Notes under the pieces: model-generated | What the model was told of the DNA's origin: nothing | Database searches by the model: none | What the model saw: the letters and a program-made list of their open reading frames with translations, nothing else | Program-made: the position numbers and the translations under genes | From: Pseudomonas sp. MUP55 | GTDB taxonomy: Bacteria; Pseudomonadota; Gammaproteobacteria; Pseudomonadales; Pseudomonadaceae | NCBI RefSeq assembly: GCF_034043515.1 | Contig: NZ_CP138214.1 | Span: 4,588,001-4,652,000 of the forward strand | Direction of reading: 5' to 3' | Length of the DNA: 64,000 nt | Shown: one piece after another, positions 47,497 through 56,946 of the stretch | How the letters are laid out: each line of letters starts with the position of its first letter | How positions within the stretch are numbered: position 1 is the stretch's first letter

Positions 47497-48661
47497 GCGC
47501 GGCGCCCTGGACAGTGGGACGGGTATCCACCGTGGTGACCACCGACATACCCGGCAGGATGGGGCCGCCGTCATCGTGCTGATCAATCATGATCTTCACC
47601 GGAAAACGCTGCACGATCTTGGTGAAGTTGCCGGTGGCATTGTCCGACGGCAGCAGCGCGAACACCGCCCCCGAGCCGGGCGAGAAACTCACCACATGGC
47701 CCTTGAGCTTGCGTCCCGAATAGCTGTCGACGCTGATATCCACCGCTTGCCCGGCGCGCATGTCGCGCAATTGGGTTTCCTTGTAGTTGGCCACCACGTA
47801 GGCCTGCTGCAAGGGCACCACCGCCAGCAGCGGCAGCCCCGGCGCGACGTACTGGCGGGTGCGCACCTTGCGCTGCCCCACCACGCCGTCGATCGGCGAG
47901 CGGATCAAGGTGTCTTCCAGCGCATGGTCCGCCAGTTTCAACTGGGCCTCGGCCTGGCCGCGCCGGGCTATCTGCTGCTGCAGCGAGGCATCGGCCAATT
48001 GGCGTCGGGTAATGGCGACGTTCAGGCGGGTTTCCTGCTGGCGCTGCATCGCCCGGGCAATTTCCACCGCGGCGCTGGCCTGGGTGTAGCTGGCAGCCGC
48101 GCTTTCCAGACGTTGGGCGCTGGCGGCATGTTCGCGCACCAAGCCTTCATAGCGACGCTGATCCAGGCTGGCGCGGCGCAACTCCGCCCCCACGCTGCGG
48201 GTGTGCGCCTCAGCCTGAGCCACGCCGGCCTTTTGCTGGGCGATCAGGCTGTCGGTGACTTGCAGGTTGGCTTGCTGGGCAGCGATGGAGGCGTGCACTT
48301 CGGCCAACTCTGCACGGGCCTGGGCCAAGCGCGCCTGGTAATCGCGGTCCTCGATGCGCACCAGCACATCGCCTGCCTTGACGGGCTGGTCGTCCTCCAC
48401 CAGCACCTGGGCCACGTACCCCGACACCCGTGGACTGATGGGAATCCAGTCGGCACGCACGTAGGCGTCGTCGGTCTGTTCCAGGTAGCGCCCAACCGTC
48501 ATCCAATACACACCGAACGCCACTGCGCCGATCAATAACGCCGCACCACCGAGCAGGATCAGGTTGCGTTTGCGGCGTTGCTTGCGGGCGTGCATGAGTT
48601 GTTCGAGCACATGCTCCTGCTCATCCTGCACAGTGGTTTTTTCATCAACAGCGATATTCAT
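47489..48661 (-). CDS. EmrA-type membrane-fusion adaptor
   Basis: 390-aa HlyD-family adaptor. One N-terminal membrane helix (residues about 33-54) is followed by a barrel-sandwich half (YVRADWIPISPRVSGYVAQVLVEDDQPVKAGDVLVRIEDRDY), a long coiled-coil hairpin (about 100-210) and the second half (DTLIRSPIDGVVGQRKVRTRQYV). It links the EmrB-like pump to the outer-membrane factor. Its start overlaps the outer-membrane gene by 4 bp (ATGA). Confidence 0.9.
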   Translation of the reverse strand: MNIAVDEKTTVQDEQEHVLEQLMHARKQRRKRNLILLGGAALLIGAVAFGVYWMTVGRYLEQTDDAYVRADWIPISPRVSGYVAQVLVEDDQPVKAGDVLVRIEDRDYQARLAQARAELAEVHASIAAQQANLQVTDSLIAQQKAGVAQAEAHTRSVGAELRRASLDQRRYEGLVREHAASAQRLESAAASYTQASAAVEIARAMQRQQETRLNVAITRRQLADASLQQQIARRGQAEAQLKLADHALEDTLIRSPIDGVVGQRKVRTRQYVAPGLPLLAVVPLQQAYVVANYKETQLRDMRAGQAVDISVDSYSGRKLKGHVVSFSPGSGAVFALLPSDNATGNFTKIVQRFPVKIMIDQHDDGGPILPGMSVVTTVDTRPTVQGAAHD

Positions 48662-50154
48662 GGCTGGGTACCGGAAAAAGTGACAGAGGCGTGAGTGGGC
48701 GCAGCAGCAGGGGTGGGGGTGGATTGCCAGCCGCCGCCCAGGGCGCGAAACAGACTGATCTGGCGCTGCAGCAACTGGCCGTCGGCATCGGCTTGGGTGG
48801 CTTGCAGGCGGATCAGCTCACGCTCGCTGTCGAGCACGTCGAGAAAGTCGATGGAGCCGGCTTCGTAGTTGAACTGCGCCAGCTGGTAGGCGTGCCGACT
48901 GCTCTCCAGGGCCTGACTCAAGGCCGCGTGGCGTTGACGCTCGCCGTCGTACAACGCCAGGGCCTGGCGCACATCCTTGAGGGCCTTGAGCACGCTCGCC
49001 TCGAACTGCGCGACCTCCACCTGCTCAAGCGCGCGAGCCTGGTTGACCCGTGCACGGTTGGCACGCCAGTTGGGGAATTGCCAGGTAATCAGCGGGCCAA
49101 TGCCGAACATCACCGCGCTGCTGTCCCCCAGTTCATGGGGTTTGCTGGCAGAAGAAGACACGGATGCACCAAAGGTCACCTTCGGGTACAGGTCGGCCTG
49201 GACGATATCCACTTGCAACGTGGCCGCTTGCAGCGCTCGCTCGGCCTGGCGAATATCCGGGCGGCGCGCCAGCAATTGCCAGCCATCGCCCACCGGCAGC
49301 GCGCCAGTCAGTTGCGGCACCACTTCGCATGTCGCAGCGCCCGAGCCCTGCTCCAGATCAGCCACGCCGGTGAGCATCGCCAGCTCGTACAACGCGGTCT
49401 GGCGGCGCGCCTCCAGCATGGGCAGCAAGGCCAGGGTTTCGCCCTGCAGGGCCTGCATGCGGCTGTATTCAAGATCGGTCACCACACCGGCCTGACGCTG
49501 GCGATCGGTCAATGCCAGGCTGTGCCCGACCACTTCCAGCGAATGGCGCTGCACCTTGGCGCGCGCGCCCAGGGCGCAGGCATTCACGTAGGCGCGGGTG
49601 GTTTGCGCGGCGACCGTGATGCGCAGCAGGTCTTCGGCATCCTGAGCCGCCGCCGCCTGCACCTGCGCCCGTTCGATGCTGCGCTGGACCTGGCCCCACA
49701 CATCCACCTGGTAAGCCAGTTCGAAGCCAGGGTTGAAGGCCCACTGCGATGGCGCGTGGCTGTCGGTGGCCTTGGCCAGGGTCTGATCGTCGGCCGTCTT
49801 GCCATAGACCGCGCCCACTGACGCTTGAGTGGACGGCCAGCGCTCGGCGTCGGCTTGCATGATTGCGGCCAGCATCGACTGCACATGAGCCTGTGCCGCC
49901 GCCAGGTCGCGGTTGTGCGCCAGCGCTTGCTGCACCAGGGCGTCGAGTTGGGGATCGTTGTACAACTGCCACCAACGGTCGGGTAAGGGCTGGGCCGACA
50001 CACCTTGCGGCAGGCGGCTCAACGCATCGATGCGCTGGGGGTGCGGTTGCGCCGGCGCATGGGCCACCCACGAGGAACACCCCGCCAACCAGACGACGGC
50101 CGCGCCCAGGAGCGAAAGACGGCTGTGCCGCATGGAAAAAGAAGGCGAACCCAT
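48658..50154 (-). CDS. Outer-membrane efflux lipoprotein (NodT/OprM type)
   Basis: 498-aa TolC-like channel protein. The N-terminus has a lipoprotein signal with lipobox LAGC (RLSLLGAAVVWLAGCSSW), and RWWQLYNDPQLDALVQQALAHNRDL is the NodT-family start motif; a second repeat begins RRPDIRQAERALQAATLQV. The ATG at 50154 is used; an ATG at 50133 is nearly as good. With the two next genes it forms a complete three-part exporter across both membranes. Confidence 0.88.
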   Translation of the reverse strand: MGSPSFSMRHSRLSLLGAAVVWLAGCSSWVAHAPAQPHPQRIDALSRLPQGVSAQPLPDRWWQLYNDPQLDALVQQALAHNRDLAAAQAHVQSMLAAIMQADAERWPSTQASVGAVYGKTADDQTLAKATDSHAPSQWAFNPGFELAYQVDVWGQVQRSIERAQVQAAAAQDAEDLLRITVAAQTTRAYVNACALGARAKVQRHSLEVVGHSLALTDRQRQAGVVTDLEYSRMQALQGETLALLPMLEARRQTALYELAMLTGVADLEQGSGAATCEVVPQLTGALPVGDGWQLLARRPDIRQAERALQAATLQVDIVQADLYPKVTFGASVSSSASKPHELGDSSAVMFGIGPLITWQFPNWRANRARVNQARALEQVEVAQFEASVLKALKDVRQALALYDGERQRHAALSQALESSRHAYQLAQFNYEAGSIDFLDVLDSERELIRLQATQADADGQLLQRQISLFRALGGGWQSTPTPAAAPTHASVTFSGTQP

Positions 50155-50365
50155 CGCAGAAATCCAGAGTGCTAAGTAGAGACGCAGGTTAAGAGAGCAC
50201 CGCGCTGCGCATCTCCCGAGTTCCAGACAACCATCGTTTCGATTGGGACAACCTGCGCGCGCAGGCTGGATCTTGAGCGCTCGCCGAGCAGACGCACGCA
50301 CGCATGGCCCTGCGCGAAGGCGGGCCATGTCCAGTAGGAAAAAAACGTGTGAGCGCGAGGTCCGA

Positions 50366-51106
50366 TCAGACCAGCCGGCAGTTGCTGGGGGTGTAGCCCA
50401 TGGTGCGTTTGAACATTGCGGTGAACGCGCTCGGGCTCTGGTAGCCATGCTCGAGCGCCACTTCCAGAATGGACACGCCACACGCCAGGCGCTGCATGCT
50501 GAGCAGCAGCCGCGTGCGCTTACGCCACTCGCCATAACTCATGCCCAGCTCTTTCTGGAACAGCCGAGCCAGGGTGCGCGAACTCATATTGAGTTGTACC
50601 GCCCAGCTCTCCAGTTTCGACTCCTGGGATGGGTTGTCGATAAAGTCGGCACACAGCGACTTGAGCCGCGGTTCGTCCGGAATCGGCACATGCGCCAAAA
50701 CCCTCTGCGCGCGGTCGAGTTCGGAGAAGATCAGGTCGACGATCTGCACATGACGCAGCACGGCCGGCTCGCTGTCAGGCGTTTCGGCCGCTGCGATGAT
50801 CAACTCACGCAGCAGTGGTGACACGCGTATAACGTGGCATTCCTCGGTCAAGGCACGGTGCGCGCCGGGGGTGATCAGCAACGTGCGCATGCGCACCTCG
50901 CCCGTCATGCGGATCTGGTGCTCCTGCCCCGACGGCACCCACAGCGCGTGCCCGGAAGGCACCACCCAGGTGGTGCCGACGACCGATACCAGCATCACAC
51001 CGTTGATGGCGTAGACCAGTTGGCCTTCGTCATGCCGATGCGAGGCAACGATGTCGCCATGACCGTAGTTACCGGTAAGCGCCGCCAATGCGGTGTGCGC
51101 ATTCAT
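50366..51106 (-). CDS. AraC-family regulator with cupin sensor domain
   Basis: 246-aa regulator. The first 110 residues form a cupin (SHRHDEGQLVYAINGVMLV, VPSGHALWVPSGQEHQI), the rest a double HTH: WAVQLNMSSRTLARLFQKE and ILEVALEHGYQSPSAFTAMF, then MGYTPS. It belongs to the group of short AraC regulators often next to efflux genes. Its ATG is one base after the leuA stop, and the exporter follows 211 bp downstream, so it probably controls leuA and the exporter. Confidence 0.87.
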   Translation of the reverse strand: MNAHTALAALTGNYGHGDIVASHRHDEGQLVYAINGVMLVSVVGTTWVVPSGHALWVPSGQEHQIRMTGEVRMRTLLITPGAHRALTEECHVIRVSPLLRELIIAAAETPDSEPAVLRHVQIVDLIFSELDRAQRVLAHVPIPDEPRLKSLCADFIDNPSQESKLESWAVQLNMSSRTLARLFQKELGMSYGEWRKRTRLLLSMQRLACGVSILEVALEHGYQSPSAFTAMFKRTMGYTPSNCRLV

Positions 51107-51107
51107 C

Positions 51108-52802
51108 TCAGGAAGGCACCGCGGCAGTCACCACGCTGAGCAGGCCCAGGCGCGATGCACGGTTGACGGCGCTCGTCACTGCCTTGAGGGACGCCAGCAA
51201 GATGCTGCCATCGCGGGCGGCACCGAACAGCAACTGGTTGTTCACGCGGATCTCCACATAGGCCAATGCCTCAGCCTGGGCACCGTCGCGGGTAGCATGT
51301 TCGTGGTAGTCGGCGATGTCGAAGTGGATGCCGCGTTGCGCGAACGCATCGACCAGCGCCGCCAGCGGACCATTACCTTCGCCGCTCAGCTCGAGGGGGC
51401 GCTCGCCACCTGTCAGCGTGCCTTCCAGATACGTCACGTTGCCTTCGCTGACCAGTTTGGGCTGCAGCAAGGTGTAAGGCTTGCCTTGATCCAGATAGTG
51501 CCGGGTAAAGCAGGCCAGGATCATCTCGCCACTGACTTCCTGGCCCGACGCATCGGCTTCCTGCTGAACCAGGCTGCTGAATTCAATCTGCAAACGGCGC
51601 GGCATCACAATGCCGTGCTGCTCCAGCAGATACGCCACACCACCTTTGCCCGACTGGCTGTTGACGCGAATCACCGCCTCATAGCTGCGTCCCATGTCGG
51701 CAGGGTCAATCGGCAGGTAAGGAACTTCCCACAGCCCATTGGGATTGGCTTGGCGGGCAGCAAAACCTTTTTTGATCGCGTCCTGGTGCGATCCGGAAAA
51801 CGCGGTGAACACCAACTCCCCTGCGTAAGGATGGCGCGGGTGCGTGGGCAGTTGATTGCAGAATTCGACTTCGCGCTGCACATGGATGATGTCCGAAAAA
51901 TCCAGTTGCGGGTCGATGCCGCTGGTGTAGAGGTTCATTGCCAGTGTCAGGATGTCCACGTTGCCGGTTCGCTCGCCGTTCCCGAACAACGTGCCCTCGA
52001 CACGTTCGGCTCCGGCCAGGCACGCCTGTTCGGCGGTCGCAACCCCAGTACCCCGATCGTTATGCGGGTGAACACTGATGACCACGCTGTCGCGCCGGCT
52101 GAAATGCCGGCAGAACCATTCGATCTGATCCGCGAAGACATTCGCCGTAGAGACTTCCACGGTGGTCGGCAGATTCAGGATCATCTTGTTCGACGGGGTC
52201 GGTCCGAAGGCGTCCGTCACCGCCTCGCAAACCTGCAGCGCAAAATCCAACTCAGTGAAACAGAAGGTTTCCGGGGAATACTGGAACGTCCATTGGGTAT
52301 CTGGATTGTTGTCCATGTGACGCTTGATCTCGCGCGTTGCCTGGGTGGCAATGTCGATGCAGCCGGCGCGATCAACACCGAACACCACCTCTCGAAATAC
52401 CGGCGCGGTGGCGTTGTACACATGCACGATGGCTCGCGGGGCGCCTTTCAGGGCTTCAAACGTGCGCTCGATCAAATGGCTGCGCGCTTGCGTCATTACC
52501 TGGATAGTCACATCGTCGGGAATCGCGCCACTGTCGATCAACTCACGCACGTAATCGAAATCGGTCTGCGACGCGGCAGGAAAGCCCACCTCGATCTCCT
52601 TGAAGCCCACCTTGACCAGCAACTCGAAGAAGCGGCGCTTGCGCTCGGCATTCATGGGCTCGATCAAAGCCTGGTTGCCATCACGCATATCGACACTGCA
52701 CCAGGTCGGCGCTGCCGCCTGCACGATGCTGGGCCATTGGCGGTCAGGCAGATCCACGGTGGTGAAATGGCGGTATTTGCTGGAAGGGTCCTTGAGCATC
52801 AT
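51108..52802 (-). CDS. leuA: 2-isopropylmalate synthase (probable second copy)
   Basis: 564-aa LeuA of the long (type 2, enterobacterial-distinct) form. The catalytic TIM barrel starts [16 protein letters not shown], with metal ligands Asp in RDGNQ and His in [30 protein letters not shown] is the family signature. The C-terminal leucine-sensing domain covers about residues 430-560. The enzyme condenses acetyl-CoA and 2-oxoisovalerate, the first step of leucine synthesis. The sequence differs at many places from the housekeeping Pseudomonas LeuA as I remember it (for example [14 protein letters not shown] versus SSDLRDGNQSLIEP). It abuts the AraC gene and begins the minus-strand block leading to the mgo-like cluster. 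Confidence 0.9.
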   Translation of the reverse strand: MMLKDPSSKYRHFTTVDLPDRQWPSIVQAAAPTWCSVDMRDGNQALIEPMNAERKRRFFELLVKVGFKEIEVGFPAASQTDFDYVRELIDSGAIPDDVTIQVMTQARSHLIERTFEALKGAPRAIVHVYNATAPVFREVVFGVDRAGCIDIATQATREIKRHMDNNPDTQWTFQYSPETFCFTELDFALQVCEAVTDAFGPTPSNKMILNLPTTVEVSTANVFADQIEWFCRHFSRRDSVVISVHPHNDRGTGVATAEQACLAGAERVEGTLFGNGERTGNVDILTLAMNLYTSGIDPQLDFSDIIHVQREVEFCNQLPTHPRHPYAGELVFTAFSGSHQDAIKKGFAARQANPNGLWEVPYLPIDPADMGRSYEAVIRVNSQSGKGGVAYLLEQHGIVMPRRLQIEFSSLVQQEADASGQEVSGEMILACFTRHYLDQGKPYTLLQPKLVSEGNVTYLEGTLTGGERPLELSGEGNGPLAALVDAFAQRGIHFDIADYHEHATRDGAQAEALAYVEIRVNNQLLFGAARDGSILLASLKAVTSAVNRASRLGLLSVVTAAVPS

Positions 52803-53162
52803 GTCGCTTCTCCTTTTTAGAATTGATCGCCGACGTCGCGCGCAGGCTGCCTGAACGCTTTACGACATTGGATCCAATACTAAACGCAGTGAGCTTGACA
52901 TGAATTGCGTATTTGGGTCGATAAAATGAAAAAAATTATATAAAAAACCAAATATCGGTTGAATATTGGTTAGTATTTTTAAGATTGGTATTTTAATGGC
53001 AAGAAAAAATCGATAAGCCGCGTTGATTCGGCTCATCCAGCTGCAGTGAGAAGGGCAATAAGGGGGTTATTCAGGAGAAGAGACGCGATGGCGGTCTGGC
53101 CGCCCACTTCGCAGGGCCGTTGGCTGATTTACGAGCCGATTGCCAACGGCCGAATGACAGGC
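52803..53162. other. A+T-rich region upstream of leuA
   Basis: 360 bp without a convincing gene. The part from about 52,915 to 53,010 is strongly A+T-rich, with runs such as AAAATTATATAAAAAACC and several TTGG/CCAA units (TTGGATCCAA, CCAAATAT...ATATTGG), possibly operator sites for the leuA transcript. The composition contrast with both flanks fits the edge of an acquired segment. Confidence 0.55.
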
Positions 53163-53208
53163 AAAAAAAAACCCGGAAATCCTCACTTGCGTGGGCCTTC
53201 CGGATTTT
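53163..53208 (-). terminator. Terminator downstream of tRNA-Lys
   Basis: On the minus strand, CCGGAA...TTCCGG with inner GGCC/GG pairing is followed by nine T. It lies 16 bases past the tRNA 3' end. Confidence 0.85.
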
Positions 53209-53223
53209 CTAAACCGCCAAATA

Positions 53224-53299
53224 TGGTGGGTCGTGTGGGATTCGAACCTACGACCAATTGGTTAAAAGCCAACTGCTCTACCAACTGAGCTAACGACCC
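53224..53299 (-). tRNA. tRNA-Lys (anticodon TTT)
   Basis: 76-nt gene on the minus strand starting GGGTCGTTAGCTCAGTTGG and ending in an encoded CCA. The anticodon loop reads CTTTTAA, the T-arm GGTTCGAATCC, and the acceptor stem GGGTCG pairs with CGACCC. Its 3' end faces the leuA/efflux/mgo block. The equivalent P. aeruginosa tRNA-Lys is a known island insertion site. Confidence 0.97.
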
Positions 53300-53433
53300 G
53301 CTGTGTGGTGGCGCGTATAATACTGATTTCTAAGGATTATTCAACACCTTATTTGAAAATAATTCAGAATTTGTACGCAGGCCCCTTGATTCGGTGGGCT
53401 GGAGCGCCCCGCGCCACCGTCTGATCGGTCGTA

Positions 53434-54081
53434 TCAGCGCCCTGGTTCGTCGTTCCACAGGTATTTGTGCAACTGCAATTGCAGGCGTACCGGCAGGTTG
53501 TCCGCAACGATCCAGTCTGCCAATTCACGGGCGTTCAGGTCGTGATGGCTTGGGGAAAATAGCACCTCGCCCGCGCGTCGCTCCAGGCCATACTGGATCA
53601 GCTTGGAGGTCGCCCAGTCATAATCCTCACGCGAACAGATGACGAACTTGACCTGATCGTTAGCCGTCAGCAAGTCGATGTTCTCGTAGCGGTTGCGGTG
53701 GGCTTCCTTGGAGTCGGGGGTCTTGAGGTCGACCACCCGACTCACACGCGGGTCTACCGCAGAGATGTCCAAGGCGCCGCTGGTTTCCAGCGAGACCTCG
53801 TAGCCGGCGTCGCACAGTTGCTTGAGCAAGGGAATGGCATTGGGTTGCGCCAACGGCTCGCCGCCCGTCACACAGACGTAGCGCGGCCGGTAGCCGGCAA
53901 CCTGTTCCAGAATGTCTTCAAGGGTACGCACGGTGCCGCCGCTGAAGGCGTAAGCGCTGTCGCAATATTGGCAACGCAAGGGGCAGCCGGTAAGCCGTAC
54001 AAATACGGTAGGCAGCCCTGCGGTGCGCGTTTCACCCTGTAATGAGTAAAAAACTTCGGTAATACGTAATGTGTCTTGCAT
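53434..54081 (-). CDS. queE: 7-carboxy-7-deazaguanine synthase
   Basis: 215-aa radical SAM enzyme of queuosine synthesis. The cluster motif is CxxxCxxC in GCPLRCQYCDSAYAF, and the substrate-side TGGEPL motif follows. It turns 6-carboxytetrahydropterin into 7-carboxy-7-deazaguanine. The ATG at 54081 gives MQDTLRITEVFYSLQGE; a GTG 3 codons upstream is possible. In other Pseudomonas queC normally lies next to it; here the tRNA follows directly. Confidence 0.95.
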   Translation of the reverse strand: MQDTLRITEVFYSLQGETRTAGLPTVFVRLTGCPLRCQYCDSAYAFSGGTVRTLEDILEQVAGYRPRYVCVTGGEPLAQPNAIPLLKQLCDAGYEVSLETSGALDISAVDPRVSRVVDLKTPDSKEAHRNRYENIDLLTANDQVKFVICSREDYDWATSKLIQYGLERRAGEVLFSPSHHDLNARELADWIVADNLPVRLQLQLHKYLWNDEPGR

Positions 54082-54197
54082 AGTCGCCACGGGCGTAACA
54101 GCTAAACAGGCTGTCCGCCTCCGTCAGGCACTTCAGGGGATTGCGCCAACGCGTCAACCCCAGGAAGCGTGTTTCATAAAAGGGCGTGGATTCTAAC

Positions 54198-54223
54198 GAA
54201 AAAACCCGCGCCAGGCGCGGGTT
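54198..54223 (-). terminator. Terminator of the tol-pal-cpoB operon
   Basis: Ten-base arms AACCCGCGCC / GGCGCGGGTT with a tight loop; the A-run on the plus strand gives a T-run on the minus strand, 22 bases past the cpoB stop. Confidence 0.88.
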
Positions 54224-54245
54224 TCTTCTAAACGGGCTGCATGGC

Positions 54246-55082
54246 TTACAAGCGTTGCAGATCCCGCTGGGCCAACTGCGCAGCAGAAGTACCCGGATAC
54301 TGAGCAACAACCTGCTGCAGAATGCCTTTGACCTTGTCGGTATGACCCAGTCGACGTTCTACGTCAGCCAACTTGTACAGCGAATCCGGTACCTTGGCGT
54401 GCTTGGGATACAGCTGGCTGACCTTGGCGAAAGCCTGGCCTGCCCCCTGCAGATCACCCTTTGCCAGGTTGACCTCACCCAACCAGTATTGGGCGTTGCC
54501 CGCGTACTGGCTGTTGGGGTACTTGCGCAGGAATGCGGTGAAGGCCTGGCTGGCCTTATCGAAGTCCTTGGCCTTGATCAGGTCGAAGGCTGCATCGTAA
54601 TACAGTTTTTCCTTCGCCGGATCACCCGGTTCACTGCTGGCAGCCGGGGCCTGGCTCGCTGCCGCGGCCCCCGCTGCTGCGCCACCGGCGGCGGCACTGG
54701 GCGCGCCACCGGCAGAAGAATTATCAGGAGTAGCGGCAGGTGCAACACCGGCTCCAATACGTCGATCAAGATCCTGGTAACGCTCCAGGCCTTCTTGCTT
54801 AAGCTGGTTCACTTGATTCTGCAGAACTTCAATGGCGCCTTGTTGCTGGGCCAATTGATCCTGCATGCGTTGCAGCTGGTTGAACAGTTCGCCCTGTGCC
54901 GAAGGCGCGGCCGTAGCCGCCCCCCCAGCATAGGCGCCGTTCGTGCCATAACCCGCTGGCGGATAACTGCTGCCGCTATTGTTATAGCCAGAGTTGTTAT
55001 CCGTTACAGGAACCGCAGCCCACACCGAAAGCGGTGCGAGGCTGAGAGCCAATACAGTTAAAGCACGACGGCACGTTCGCAT
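54246..55082 (-). CDS. cpoB: Cell division coordinator CpoB (YbgF)
   Basis: 278-aa periplasmic protein: signal peptide (MRTCRRALTVLALSLAPLSVWA), a Gly/Ser/Tyr-rich linker, a trimerising coiled coil at about residues 65-100 (LFNQLQRMQDQLAQQQGAIEVLQNQ), an Ala-rich linker, and three TPR repeats from about 155 (KLYYDAAFDLIKAKDFDKASQAF). CpoB links the Tol machine to peptidoglycan synthesis at division. It is the last gene of the tol-pal operon, 6 bp after pal. Confidence 0.95.
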   Translation of the reverse strand: MRTCRRALTVLALSLAPLSVWAAVPVTDNNSGYNNSGSSYPPAGYGTNGAYAGGAATAAPSAQGELFNQLQRMQDQLAQQQGAIEVLQNQVNQLKQEGLERYQDLDRRIGAGVAPAATPDNSSAGGAPSAAAGGAAAGAAAASQAPAASSEPGDPAKEKLYYDAAFDLIKAKDFDKASQAFTAFLRKYPNSQYAGNAQYWLGEVNLAKGDLQGAGQAFAKVSQLYPKHAKVPDSLYKLADVERRLGHTDKVKGILQQVVAQYPGTSAAQLAQRDLQRL

Positions 55083-55088
55083 GACGAA

Positions 55089-55589
55089 TTACTTACGCAG
55101 TTCGACGCGACGGTTCTGAGCCCACGACTGTTCGTCGTTGCCAGTTGCAACTGGACGCTCTTTACCGTAGGAAACCAGTTCCAGTTGGCCTGGAGCAACA
55201 CCTTGCAGTACCAGGTAGCGCTGAACGGCTTTCGCACGACGCTCGCCCAGTGCCATGTTGTACTCACGAGTACCACGGGCGTCAGTGTTACCTTCCAGAA
55301 CAACGCGAGCGCCGTTAGCTTTCAGGTCCTTGGCGTGAACGTCCAGAGCGCGCATGGCTTCTGGCTTCAGGTCCGAACTGTCGTATTCGAAGTAGAAAGT
55401 GGTGATCGCGCGCAGAGCAGCTTCTTCGCTCAGGGAGCCGTCAACTGCACCAGTGTTAGCGCCGTAACCAGCGTTTGGATCAACAGCTGCGCCTTCACCG
55501 GCATTGTCGCCGCCTTTAGAGGAGCAACCAACGGCTACGGACAGAGCCAGAGCCAGAGCAGCAAACTTACCAAACTTCAGCATTTCCAT
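55089..55589 (-). CDS. pal: Peptidoglycan-associated lipoprotein Pal
   Basis: 166-aa outer-membrane lipoprotein. The lipobox ends at Cys22 ([11 protein letters not shown]). The OmpA-like domain covers about residues 55-166, with [21 protein letters not shown] and the peptidoglycan-binding [19 protein letters not shown]. It holds the outer membrane to the cell wall and binds TolB. AGGAG precedes the ATG. Confidence 0.97.
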   Translation of the reverse strand: MEMLKFGKFAALALALSVAVGCSSKGGDNAGEGAAVDPNAGYGANTGAVDGSLSEEAALRAITTFYFEYDSSDLKPEAMRALDVHAKDLKANGARVVLEGNTDARGTREYNMALGERRAKAVQRYLVLQGVAPGQLELVSYGKERPVATGNDEQSWAQNRRVELRK

Positions 55590-55644
55590 CGTGAAACTCC
55601 TAATGAACCCCAGTGTGTTAAGTACTTCTTTTTGTAGCGCCGCG

Positions 55645-56946
55645 TCAGTTCAGGTAAGGGGACCAGGATGGTTCTCTGACTTCGCCTTGTGCGGTAGGAA
55701 GCGGGAGCCTTACGCGTCCATTAATGGACACGAGCATCAAGACTCCCCGGCCCTGCTGGCGGGTGGCGTAGATTACCATGGTGCCGTTGGGCGCAACAGT
55801 GGCTGACTCATCAAGGTTGGTATCTGTAAGGATTTTTACGGTTCCGCGCTGCAAATCCTGGGCCGCAACCCGGAAATTAGTGAAACCATCCTGACGGTGA
55901 ATCATCACCAACGTCTTTTCATCGGCCGAAAGCTTGGGGTTGGCGTTGTAGTTACCGATAAAGGTCACACGTTCCGCACCGCCACCACCCACGCTGGCTT
56001 TATAGATTTGTGGCTTGCCGCCTCGGTCGGAGGTGAAGTAGATGGTCGAGCCATCCTTACCCCAGAACGGTTCGGTGTTGATGCCCGGGCCGCTGGTCAC
56101 GCGAGTGAGTTGGCGCGATGCCATGTTCATCACGTAGATGTCCGGGTTACCGTCTTTGGACAACACGAATGCCAGGCGCGAACCATCGGGCGACCAGGCT
56201 GGCGCGCCGTTGAGGCCTTCGAAGTTGGTGATCTGCTCACGACGGCCAGTATCGATGTGCTGGACGAAGATACGCGGACGCTTCTGTTCGAACGACACGT
56301 AGGCAATGCGCTTGCCATCCGGCGCAAAACGCGGCGACAGAATCGGCTCGCGCGATTGCAGCAGGGTCACGGCGCGGGCGCCGTCATAGTCCGAGCGCTG
56401 CAGGGTATAACGGGTGTTGTCTACGGAGAAACGCTCAGCGGTGACGTACAGCATGCGTGTCGAGAACGCACCCTTGATACCGGTGAGTTTTTCAAACGAC
56501 TGGTCCGAAATGTAGTGGGCCATGTCACGCAGTTGCTCGGCGGTACCCGAAACATTGCCGGTCAGGACCTGCTGCTCGGTGGCCACGTTGAACAAGGTGT
56601 AGGTGATTTGCAGGCGACCGCCGGCCGGCGTGATGTTGCCGACCATCAGGTACTGCGCACCCACCGCCTTCCAGTCACGGAACACGACTTCGCTGGCCTG
56701 GTTGGGCTGGCTGATCATGTTGCCTTTTGGAATCGGTGCGTAGTAGCCGGAGTTGCGCAGGTCGTCGCTGACGATCTGGGCCATGTCGTCCGGCAGCACG
56801 CTGCCGCCCTGCCAGCCGAACGGTACTACCGCGATCGGGGTGGCCCGATCGCTGCCGCTGGTAACCAGGATGTTCTTTTCATCCGCCGCCGCTATCCCTG
56901 CCATACAGCAAATAACGACAAGCATTCCTCGAAGAAGGTTTCTCAC
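55645..56946 (-). CDS. tolB: Tol-Pal system protein TolB
   Basis: 433-aa periplasmic protein with a signal peptide (about 21 residues, ending AGIAAA), an N-terminal alpha/beta domain and a WD-like beta-propeller made of repeats such as [41 protein letters not shown] and [12 protein letters not shown]. It shuttles between TolA and Pal. Its start overlaps tolA by 4 bp. Confidence 0.97.
   Translation of the reverse strand: MRNLLRGMLVVICCMAGIAAADEKNILVTSGSDRATPIAVVPFGWQGGSVLPDDMAQIVSDDLRNSGYYAPIPKGNMISQPNQASEVVFRDWKAVGAQYLMVGNITPAGGRLQITYTLFNVATEQQVLTGNVSGTAEQLRDMAHYISDQSFEKLTGIKGAFSTRMLYVTAERFSVDNTRYTLQRSDYDGARAVTLLQSREPILSPRFAPDGKRIAYVSFEQKRPRIFVQHIDTGRREQITNFEGLNGAPAWSPDGSRLAFVLSKDGNPDIYVMNMASRQLTRVTSGPGINTEPFWGKDGSTIYFTSDRGGKPQIYKASVGGGGAERVTFIGNYNANPKLSADEKTLVMIHRQDGFTNFRVAAQDLQRGTVKILTDTNLDESATVAPNGTMVIYATRQQGRGVLMLVSINGRVRLPLPTAQGEVREPSWSPYLN

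Noticed and set aside
39178..53223. A mobile genetic element with its own integrase or transposase.
   Set aside because: No integrase, transposase or conjugation gene is visible, so only an inferred insertion at the tRNA-Lys side is reported.
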